Positions 1 through 4,634 of a DNA stretch of 6,224 nucleotides are shown here, piece by piece. The stretch's first letter is position 1. The number at the start of each line of letters is the position of its first letter. The DNA lies in the NCBI GenBank assembly GCA_030950965.1, contig JAUZQP010000220.1, positions 1-6,224 of the forward strand. The letters are read 5' to 3'. The notes beneath the pieces were generated by a model. That model was not told where the DNA came from, made no database searches, and was given only the letters and a program-made list of their open reading frames with translations. The position numbers and the translations under genes were made by a program. This DNA is from Mariprofundaceae bacterium. GTDB taxonomy: Bacteria; Pseudomonadota; Zetaproteobacteria; Mariprofundales; Mariprofundaceae.

Positions 1-1002
1 CATCGTACCTGTATGGATACCAGAAGCACCAAGCAGACGAGCGAACTTCATGAATACCAATGGATCCATGCCCATAGGGGTTTTGTAGGAGGTGATAGCA
101 CCATGGCCAGCACGATGGTAATGCAGGAATGTATCAGGGAAGTGACGACGGCAAGTGGTTATGCCGTGTGGCCCCGCTACAAAACCATCAACCAAGAATG
201 CCAAGTGGTCTTCATTGCCGTACTTGGCGAATGTCTCTTTTACAAATTCACCACGAGCGATCATTTCTTTATAGCAGTCAGCGGTGATGTTTGCAGAAAA
301 GATTTTGGCTTCGCCAGTTTCTTGCTGCGCACGATCCATGGCTTCAGCAACCAATGGAAGTACTTCTTTCATCGGGCAAAAAGACTGGTTGCCCTGAGGC
401 TCATCATTCTTGATGAAATCGCCACCCAGCCAAAATTGATAAGCAGCAGCTGCAAATGGTTTGGGACGCAAACCAAGTTTAGGCTTAATGATCGTGCCAG
501 AGATGTAACCACCGTCCACTTCAGGGCGACCCAATACTTTCCACAGGTCGGTGATACCAACGCTAGGACCATCAAAATGATTAATCATCGTTTCAGGTAT
601 CATGAAGTCAAGCAGGCGCAGGCCAACATGGTCGCCCATGCCTTGGTTGTTCCCCAAGATTAATGACCACATCTGAGACAACATGTAATTGCCATCGGTG
701 ATGTTAATATCAAACAACTCAATAGGGTAAGCAATCTTCATGAGGCCGAAACCATCATCAAATGCACTTTCATCAATGGAGTACACTAGGGCATCAACAC
801 CCTTGGTGAAGTCATCCGTAGTACACACTTCAACGTTTGTTCCTGTAGATGATTCCGCTGCAATGTGTGCAGAAACTTCTAAGAAGTTGTGACCAGCAGC
901 AGGCTTCAGTTGGTAAGCGGTCAGGAAGTGTTTCCCGCCTGCAATTAAATCTTCTTCTTTCAGGCTTAAATCGGAATAACGATTGGATTGGTCTAATGCC
1001 AT
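1..1002 (-). CDS. cbbM: Form II RuBisCO large subunit, C-terminus beyond left edge
   Basis: Ribulose-1,5-bisphosphate carboxylase/oxygenase, the cytoplasmic CO2-fixing enzyme of the Calvin cycle; form II enzymes are built from large-subunit dimers without small subunits. The 334 visible codons start MALDQSNRYSDLSLKEEDLI and resemble the Rhodospirillum rubrum protein throughout. Visible active-site motifs are E50 in AAESSTGTN, N118 in LGNNQGMGD, K173 in TIIKPKLGLRP, the carbamylated lysine K198 with metal ligands D200 and E201 in GGDFIKNDEPQ, H296 in HYHRAGHG and H330 in GIHTGTM. Family members are about 460 residues, so roughly 125 C-terminal residues, including the mobile loop-6 lysine, lie outside the window. 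Compared with R. rubrum (from memory) there is a small insertion near residues 79-86 (SAFDDGFG). The ATG at 1002 is preceded on the minus strand by AGAGAGA (1008-1014) at 5 nt. The hybrid kinase lies 139 bp upstream on the same strand. The family assignment is very secure. Confidence 0.97.
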   Translation of the reverse strand, partial: MALDQSNRYSDLSLKEEDLIAGGKHFLTAYQLKPAAGHNFLEVSAHIAAESSTGTNVEVCTTDDFTKGVDALVYSIDESAFDDGFGLMKIAYPIELFDINITDGNYMLSQMWSLILGNNQGMGDHVGLRLLDFMIPETMINHFDGPSVGITDLWKVLGRPEVDGGYISGTIIKPKLGLRPKPFAAAAYQFWLGGDFIKNDEPQGNQSFCPMKEVLPLVAEAMDRAQQETGEAKIFSANITADCYKEMIARGEFVKETFAKYGNEDHLAFLVDGFVAGPHGITTCRRHFPDTFLHYHRAGHGAITSYKTPMGMDPLVFMKFARLLGASGIHTGTM

Positions 1003-1007
1003 TTTAG

Positions 1008-1014
1008 TCTCTCT
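1008..1014 (-). promoter_or_regulatory. Ribosome-binding site of cbbM
   Basis: On the minus strand AGAGAGA is followed by 5 nt (CTAAA) and the ATG at 1002. It is a modest purine-rich Shine-Dalgarno at workable spacing and supports the MALDQ start. Confidence 0.55.
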
Positions 1015-1024
1015 TTATTGCAAA

Positions 1025-1038
1025 CCGCATGTATGCGG
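1025..1038 (-). repeat. Perfect inverted repeat in the cbbM leader
   Basis: The arms CCGCAT and ATGCGG are separated by 2 bp, 22 bp upstream of the cbbM start codon. In mRNA it would form a 5-bp hairpin with a 4-nt loop just before the Shine-Dalgarno; as DNA it could be a dyad operator. It is not followed by a T-run suited to termination. Confidence 0.5.
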
Positions 1039-1055
1039 CGTGATGTTCACCTCGT

Positions 1056-1069
1056 GCTGCATCAGCAGC
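1056..1069 (-). repeat. Short inverted repeat in the cbbM leader
   Basis: Five-bp arms GCTGC and GCAGC flank a 4-nt spacer. It would be a second small stem-loop in the cbbM leader if transcription starts upstream of it. A repeat of this length is only weakly above chance. Confidence 0.35.
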
Positions 1070-1093
1070 GGCGATGGGCGAAGCATGGCGCGC

Positions 1094-1109
1094 TTTACTA
1101 TTAAGTAAA
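1094..1109 (-). promoter_or_regulatory. Dyad TTTACT-N4-AGTAAA, possible regulator site
   Basis: A perfect 6-bp inverted repeat with a 4-bp spacer lies about 92 bp upstream of the cbbM start, overlapping one of the TNA-N7-TNA spacings. This is a plausible operator for a dimeric regulator such as CbbR. No cbbR gene is visible in this window, so the assignment is inference. Confidence 0.4.
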
Positions 1110-1120
1110 ATCACATCATG

Positions 1121-1138
1121 TTATTTATGTATAAATAA
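1121..1138 (-). promoter_or_regulatory. Dyad TTATTTA-N4-TAAATAA, possible regulator site
   Basis: A perfect 7-bp inverted repeat with a 4-bp spacer lies between the kinase stop codon and the TTTACT dyad. It is very AT-rich. It could be a second operator or a bendable upstream element; it is too AT-rich to be a convincing terminator for the kinase transcript. Confidence 0.4.
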
Positions 1139-1140
1139 AA

Positions 1141-1146
1141 ATTATA
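1141..1146 (-). promoter_or_regulatory. Candidate -10 box TATAAT upstream of cbbM
   Basis: An exact TATAAT on the minus strand overlaps the kinase stop codon. The hexamer 17 bp further upstream (TATCCA) is a poor -35, as is usual for activator-dependent promoters. If used, it would give a cbbM leader of about 130 nt containing all the dyads, which would then lie downstream of the start point. A promoter inside the AT-rich dyad region is an equally possible alternative. Confidence 0.3.
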
Positions 1147-3784
1147 CATCTTGCAATGCGAGCTGGATAACTTGGCTCAGCTCTTCAGGGCGGTAGGGCT
1201 TATGGAGCATTGAACCGTTAACCGTCATTTGGTAAGGGGGCTTTTCAGGGTCATACCCCGTAGTAAACACAATGCGCACATCAGGGTGTTTCTCGCGCAA
1301 TAAACGAGCTGCACGATCACCACCCATGACGGGCATCACCACATCCAACAATAATAGATCCACATCCAATTGATGCTTACGATACAATGCTATGGCTTGT
1401 TCACCATTGCGAGCCTGAATAACGCGATAGCCGAGGTGTTCCAGCATTTGACTAACAGCGATTAAGGTGTGACTGTCATCATCAGCCACCAAGATGCACG
1501 CCCCGTGACCATGCGGCGTAGGTTTTATTGTTGTAGGCGTTTCAGTTTCAGTATGAACCAAAGGAAAATCAATATGGAACATCGTACCGCGATCTATGGT
1601 GCTTTCCACTGTGATCACGCCGTGATGGGCTGCGATCACTGATTGCACCATAGTGAGCCCTAGTCCAGTATCTTTATTGGCATGCTTGGTCGTATAAAAT
1701 GGCTCGAAGATGGATTGCAGCTCATCCTCCGTCATGCCATGCCCGTTATCCGATACACGCAAGCGTGCTACTTCCTGCCCTTGGTCAAATGGATGATCTT
1801 TCCTATCATCCGCATCAATGCGATGCTCATTCAATTCCACTAAAATATGCGCGCCTGCACAGCCAATCGTGGCATCGTAGGCGTTATTCAGCAAGTTCAT
1901 AAGTACTTGTTGTAATTGTGCAGCATTGGCAATGACGAGCATCGGTTTTTTGCTAACCGTGCAGGTCAAACTAACGCGTTCAGACAGTACTGCACGGTGT
2001 AGCTTCACCATTTCACGAATGATCGGGTTGATGGTTAACGCCGTCATAGCCAGCGTATCTTGACGCGCAAAGACCATCATCTGCTTAATCATTTCTGACG
2101 CTTGAGAGCATAGCCATTCAGCACTTCGGATATGTACAGCAACATCACTTTGCTCGACCAACTTAGACCCAGCCAAGTATAAATGCCCCACCAGCCCTGT
2201 GAGCTTATTATTAAAGTCATGGGCAACACCATCAACCATCACACCCAAGGTTGCCATTTTTTGATGTTGGTAAAAATCAAAATCATGCATGCGTTCCGCC
2301 GTAATGTTCAACAGCAAGGTGTTGCAGTGCGATGCTTGACCACGGGTGTTGTAAATCGCCGCGCTGTAAGCACGTACCCAGCGTGTTTCACCCTGTGTCG
2401 TAATTACCCTGAAGGGAGCATGCTCTACGTGCGGACAGGCGCTATTTAACTGTGCAAGGTTCGCCAATACCTGTGTTTTATCCTCATCATGCAACCATGA
2501 TGCCCATGAACTTTGCAGCAGCATTTTAGCAGGCTGTTGAAGTAACTGTTGAATGTTAGCGGTAGCAAAATCAATCGCATAATCATGCTCGGCCGAGCAA
2601 CTGTGACGCACCAGCATAGCAGGACCAGACTCAAAGATATCACCTTGCAAAATAGGTGAAACACGCAGCTCTTCGCCATCATCTATGGACTTACGGCGGT
2701 GAATTTTGCGGCTGATACCAATGGTGGCGCACTGTGAGTCATCCTGTTGCAACGGTGTTTCGTGCGTTTCGAGTCGATGACTGTAGCCATGGCAATCCAC
2801 CCCTTCATCAGTCAAGCTGTGTGGTTTAACGGTTTGCAGCACCTGTTGATGCAGATTTTTCAACCGCGCACTGCGTTCAACACTAAATACATGGCGGTCG
2901 GTTTTGCCCAGCACGGTCTTTTTGCGCAATCCAACAAAGTTAGCAAATGCCCGATTACAGCCCAAGTAATGCCCTTCTTGATCTTTGTAGTAGATGAGAT
3001 CAGGAATGGAGTCAAGTAGGTCGGTAAGGAATTGTTTGGCATGAATCAGGCGTAATTCGTATTGCTGGCGCTCATTGGCATCAATAGCGACACCAATCAG
3101 ACCTACGACACGACCACCATTGTCGTAATAAGGGGCAAGGAATACATCCAATTGCACACCATGAATGGACAATACATCGCGCACTACGCTGCCTTCGCTA
3201 GCGCGGTAGAGGGCGTGACTCATTTCTGGGCAACTCTGGAACAGGTCAAAAATATTACGCCCCGTTGCCAAACCATGGGAGAACTCAGGTAATGCCAAGC
3301 AATCACCTTCGGATACTTCAATTAAGCCAGACACCGATGTTTGAAAGATGACGCCCTGTTCACGCAAGCTAAATTGCTGAAATTTGCGCGTATGACGGTC
3401 ACTCAACGTCACGGTTGGCTCGGGAATACCTGCCTCCGCTTTCGGTAGCGACGGTTCCATCGTCAACAACAAGCCACAGCGTTGCTGTTCATGGTTGTGC
3501 AGTGTGGCTAAACGCCAATAACTGTGCTGTACACTGACTTTTTCTGGGTAGTCAGTCTGCTTCCAGCGTGCTATTGCCTCGCGAAACATGGCTTCACGCT
3601 GCTGCTGTGGGTCCATAGAGAAGTACAACCGATCCGAAAAAAATGGCACGGCCTTGTGGTGGAAATCAGCAAATGCCTGATTCACCCGAATCATGCGGAA
3701 ACTATAATCCATATAGGCAATCGGTGTTGAAATATGGTCAAGAATTTCACCCGACCAGTTCACGATTGCTAGCTCATCAGACAC
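1142..3784 (-). CDS. Multi-PAS hybrid sensor histidine kinase with C-terminal receiver
   Basis: A soluble sensor kinase of 880 residues when started at the GTG at 3784. Numbered from that start, there are PAS-like regions at about 12-115, 143-238, 251-360 (the clearest, IPDLIYYKDQEGHYLGCNRAF) and 381-498. A HisKA segment follows with phospho-acceptor H522 in GVAHDFNNKL, then an ATPase domain with N-box N634 (MNLLNNAYDA), G1 SDNGHGM near 678-684, F-box FEPFYTTK at 693-700 and G2 DTGLGL at 705-710. The receiver has acidic D768-D770, phospho-acceptor D814 (LLLLDVVMP), T841/T842 and K862. All catalytic residues are intact. The open frame continues upstream to a GTG at 3940, but the TAAGGAGG at 3793-3800 and the inverted-repeat element beginning at 3804 argue that codons before 3784 are not translated. 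The hydrophobic stretch in that extension is therefore probably not a membrane anchor. No separate response regulator or phosphotransfer protein is nearby. Its position directly upstream of cbbM suggests, without proof, a regulatory role in carbon fixation. The ligand is unknown. Confidence 0.92.
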   Translation of the reverse strand: MSDELAIVNWSGEILDHISTPIAYMDYSFRMIRVNQAFADFHHKAVPFFSDRLYFSMDPQQQREAMFREAIARWKQTDYPEKVSVQHSYWRLATLHNHEQQRCGLLLTMEPSLPKAEAGIPEPTVTLSDRHTRKFQQFSLREQGVIFQTSVSGLIEVSEGDCLALPEFSHGLATGRNIFDLFQSCPEMSHALYRASEGSVVRDVLSIHGVQLDVFLAPYYDNGGRVVGLIGVAIDANERQQYELRLIHAKQFLTDLLDSIPDLIYYKDQEGHYLGCNRAFANFVGLRKKTVLGKTDRHVFSVERSARLKNLHQQVLQTVKPHSLTDEGVDCHGYSHRLETHETPLQQDDSQCATIGISRKIHRRKSIDDGEELRVSPILQGDIFESGPAMLVRHSCSAEHDYAIDFATANIQQLLQQPAKMLLQSSWASWLHDEDKTQVLANLAQLNSACPHVEHAPFRVITTQGETRWVRAYSAAIYNTRGQASHCNTLLLNITAERMHDFDFYQHQKMATLGVMVDGVAHDFNNKLTGLVGHLYLAGSKLVEQSDVAVHIRSAEWLCSQASEMIKQMMVFARQDTLAMTALTINPIIREMVKLHRAVLSERVSLTCTVSKKPMLVIANAAQLQQVLMNLLNNAYDATIGCAGAHILVELNEHRIDADDRKDHPFDQGQEVARLRVSDNGHGMTEDELQSIFEPFYTTKHANKDTGLGLTMVQSVIAAHHGVITVESTIDRGTMFHIDFPLVHTETETPTTIKPTPHGHGACILVADDDSHTLIAVSQMLEHLGYRVIQARNGEQAIALYRKHQLDVDLLLLDVVMPVMGGDRAARLLREKHPDVRIVFTTGYDPEKPPYQMTVNGSMLHKPYRPEELSQVIQLALQDV

Positions 3785-3792
3785 GAAGTGCG

Positions 3793-3800
3793 CCTCCTTA
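3793..3800 (-). promoter_or_regulatory. Strong Shine-Dalgarno that fixes the kinase start
   Basis: On the minus strand TAAGGAGG, matching the 16S rRNA anti-Shine-Dalgarno, stands 8 nt before a GTG codon at 3784. Neither upstream candidate start (GTG at 3940, ATG at 3925) has a comparable site. The ATG at 3880 has AAGG only 2 nt away, which is too close. Confidence 0.8.
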
Positions 3801-3803
3801 CCT

Positions 3804-3831
3804 AGGGTCACGGAAGAAATAAACCATCCCA
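3804..3831 (+). repeat. Left terminal inverted repeat
   Basis: A 28-bp arm starting AGGGTCACGG and ending ATCCCA. It matches the reverse complement of 3970-3997 at all positions except two adjacent ones (CC at 3824-3825 here). Confidence 0.8.
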
Positions 3832-3861
3832 ATAATGCGAAGGGTATGGGGTAGAATTCAA
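3832..3861 (-). promoter_or_regulatory. Possible kinase promoter inside the element
   Basis: On the minus strand TTGAAT (3861-3856), an 18-bp spacer and CATTAT (3837-3832) each match four of six consensus positions. Initiation would fall inside the left terminal repeat, giving a leader of about 40 nt before the GTG at 3784. This is a weak call made by eye. Confidence 0.3.
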
Positions 3862-3877
3862 GGCGCGCAATGAGATG

Positions 3878-3893
3878 CATATCCTTTGATATG
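3878..3893. repeat. Central dyad of the inverted-repeat element
   Basis: CATATC and GATATG, perfect 6-bp arms with a 4-bp spacer, lie near the middle of the 194-bp element. It may be incidental. Confidence 0.35.
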
Positions 3894-3948
3894 TGGTCTA
3901 TTGTGCAACGCAGAAGTCTGACCATAGACAAGTGAGCCACCCAGATTT

Positions 3949-3978
3949 TTGCCCGTGGCTCAAGTGGAATGGGATAAT
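3949..3978 (+). promoter_or_regulatory. Possible outward promoter toward queD
   Basis: TTGCCC (3949-3954), an 18-bp spacer and GATAAT (3973-3978), with an extended TG at 3970-3971. Transcription would start near 3985 and run through the long hairpin at 4040-4122 to queD. The two bases that differ between the terminal repeats fall inside this -10 hexamer: the corresponding hexamer in the left arm reads GATGGT. Confidence 0.4.
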
Positions 3979-3997
3979 TTATTTCTTCCGTGACCCT
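3970..3997 (-). repeat. Right terminal inverted repeat
   Basis: A 28-bp arm starting TGGGAT and ending CCGTGACCCT, the inverted partner of 3804-3831 (26 of 28 identical). Confidence 0.8.
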
Positions 3998-4007
3998 TAG
4001 CCTGAAT

Positions 4008-4019
4008 GATTCATGAATC
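4008..4019. repeat. Perfect 12-bp palindrome GATTCATGAATC
   Basis: A spacerless self-complementary dodecamer in the gap between the divergent transcription units. It could be a binding site for a dimeric regulator, but nothing identifies the regulator. Confidence 0.45.
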
Positions 4020-4039
4020 GTCGTGATGATTGCGTAGAA

Positions 4040-4122
4040 CCTTTGTTTGCAACGGATGCCTTGTCGGGAGTAGCGTACCCATGGATACGCTCGACTGACA
4101 AGGTGTTCGTTGCGGATAAAGG
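4040..4122 (+). ncRNA. Long hairpin RNA element, function unknown
   Basis: Positions 4040-4067 pair without interruption with 4095-4122 in plus-strand RNA (28 pairs). Next comes a tandem G-A/A-G mismatch (4068-4069 with 4093-4094), one G-C pair, a bulged U4071, and a 6-bp stem AGCGUA/UACGCU closing an 8-nt loop (4078-4085). Seven of the 28 outer pairs are G-U wobbles, namely positions 4045, 4047, 4048, 4055, 4057, 4058 and 4066 with their partners. These would be A-C mismatches in the opposite transcript, which suggests structure maintained in plus-strand RNA. No U-run follows, so it is not a typical terminator. Possibilities are a small RNA, a cis-acting leader or RNase III substrate, or a dispersed palindromic repeat. 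The structure is certain on paper; that it is a transcribed RNA gene is inference. Confidence 0.45.
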
Positions 4123-4236
4123 GGCAAGCAAGGGCGCGACAGTATGGGTGAATAATTCAGGTTAGGCGGACAACATAACCAGCCACACCCTCGCGTGCAA
4201 CTGGTGTAGCCCACCGTTCCAGCATAGCATACGGCG

Positions 4237-4629
4237 ATGCCTTGGTATGAACTCTGTATTCAAACACATTTTTCCGCAGCACATCAGTTGCGCGGATATT
4301 CGGGTGATTGCGCCCGCCTGCATGGCCATAATTGGCATGTGAAGCTTTTTGTTGCCTGTGAGCAATTGGATGATCTGGGGATGGGCGTGGATTATAAAAT
4401 CCTCAAACATGAACTCAAAGAAGCCATCAGCATCTGGGATCATTACCACTTGAACGATATCCCTCCTTTTGACACCATCAATCCGACCAGTGAAAACGTT
4501 GCCCGTTTGTTGTTCGAACGTATGACTGAAGCGTTAAACAACGAGCGCGTGCAAGTCACTCGCGTCGAGATTGCGGAAACGTGCGCCGCGCGGGTGACGT
4601 ACCATGCAGGACGCGGCAATAGAGGTTGA
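4237..4629 (+). CDS. queD: 6-carboxy-5,6,7,8-tetrahydropterin synthase (QueD)
   Basis: A 130-residue member of the PTPS/QueD family, which converts 7,8-dihydroneopterin triphosphate to 6-carboxytetrahydropterin, an early step to preQ0 and the tRNA base queuosine. The zinc ligands are visible as H16 (FSAAH) and H29 and H31 (HGH). Catalytic C25 in the CARLHGH motif, D68 and H69 (WDHYHLND) and the pterin-binding E114 (AETCAA) are present. The cysteine in C-x3-HGH favours QueD over the PTPS-III variants of folate synthesis. Length is normal. The start is fixed by an in-frame TAG at 4225-4227. No good Shine-Dalgarno precedes the ATG, so initiation may be weak, structure-dependent or leaderless. 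The gene is followed after 5 nt by rsmB. The other queuosine genes (queC, queE, queF) are not in the window. Confidence 0.94.
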   Translation: MPWYELCIQTHFSAAHQLRGYSGDCARLHGHNWHVKLFVACEQLDDLGMGVDYKILKHELKEAISIWDHYHLNDIPPFDTINPTSENVARLLFERMTEALNNERVQVTRVEIAETCAARVTYHAGRGNRG

Positions 4630-4634
4630 GTGTT

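Larger units (their letters stand above)
1003..1141 (-). promoter_or_regulatory. cbbM upstream control region / leader
   Basis: This is the gap between the kinase stop codon and the cbbM start. Its distal half (1094-1141) is very AT-rich and holds two perfect inverted repeats; its proximal half holds two short GC-containing hairpins. Two overlapping TNA-N7-TNA spacings (1101-1113 and 1106-1118), the general pattern of LysR-type CbbR sites, lie in the AT-rich half, but such a loose pattern is expected by chance in AT-rich DNA. No strong intrinsic terminator separates the kinase from cbbM, so read-through from the kinase is possible in addition to a local promoter. Confidence 0.6.
3804..3997. 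mobile_element. 194-bp MITE-like element with 28-bp terminal inverted repeats
   Basis: The ends of this segment are inverted copies of each other: 26 of 28 positions match, with an uninterrupted 20-bp outer match beginning AGGGTCACGG. The interior (about 138 bp) shows no other long symmetry and no credible protein gene, and contains a small central dyad (3878-3893). Size and end structure fit a miniature inverted-repeat transposable element. No clean target-site duplication is visible; the flanks give only the imperfect pair CTTACCT (3797-3803) and CTTAGCCT (3996-4003). I do not recognise the parent transposase family. An alternative is a pair of inverted regulatory sites for two divergent promoters. 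The element lies within 4 bp of the kinase Shine-Dalgarno. Confidence 0.6.
3998..4236 (+). other. Non-coding stretch upstream of queD, rich in secondary structure
   Basis: No supportable protein gene is seen on either strand. In order it holds a 12-bp palindrome, the 83-nt hairpin, then two smaller hairpins: GGTTA/TAACC (4160-4164 with 4176-4180) and ACACC/GGTGT (4185-4189 with 4203-4207, extended by GC/GC past one mismatch). If transcription starts at the element end near 3985, all of this is a roughly 250-nt queD leader. It matches no riboswitch class that I can recognise. Confidence 0.5.

Noticed and set aside
13..663. 216-codon plus-strand open frame
   Set aside because: It is the antisense shadow of cbbM; the minus strand encodes an unmistakable RuBisCO.
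3797..4003. CTTACCT / CTTAGCCT as target-site duplication of the inverted-repeat element
   Set aside because: The copies differ by an inserted base and the right one overlaps the terminal repeat, so they cannot be taken as a clean duplication.
4040..4122. Long hairpin as an intrinsic terminator
   Set aside because: No U-run follows the stem in either direction, and the stem is far longer than usual terminators.
4140..4175. String resembling the start of an FMN riboswitch (GGGTGAAT... GGCGGA)
   Set aside because: The rest of the conserved FMN aptamer is absent and the downstream gene is not a riboflavin gene; chance resemblance.
4160..4180. GTTAGGC resembling an integron attC core site
   Set aside because: No matching RYYYAAC partner at suitable spacing, no integrase and no cassette structure.
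4011..4214. 67-codon minus-strand open frame between the kinase and queD
   Set aside because: Low-complexity composition with many Cys and Pro, and it lies across the long hairpin and the small queD-leader hairpins. The palindromic DNA explains it better than a gene does.
4162..4449. 95-codon minus-strand open frame
   Set aside because: It overlaps most of queD in antisense and shows no domain or ribosome-binding site.
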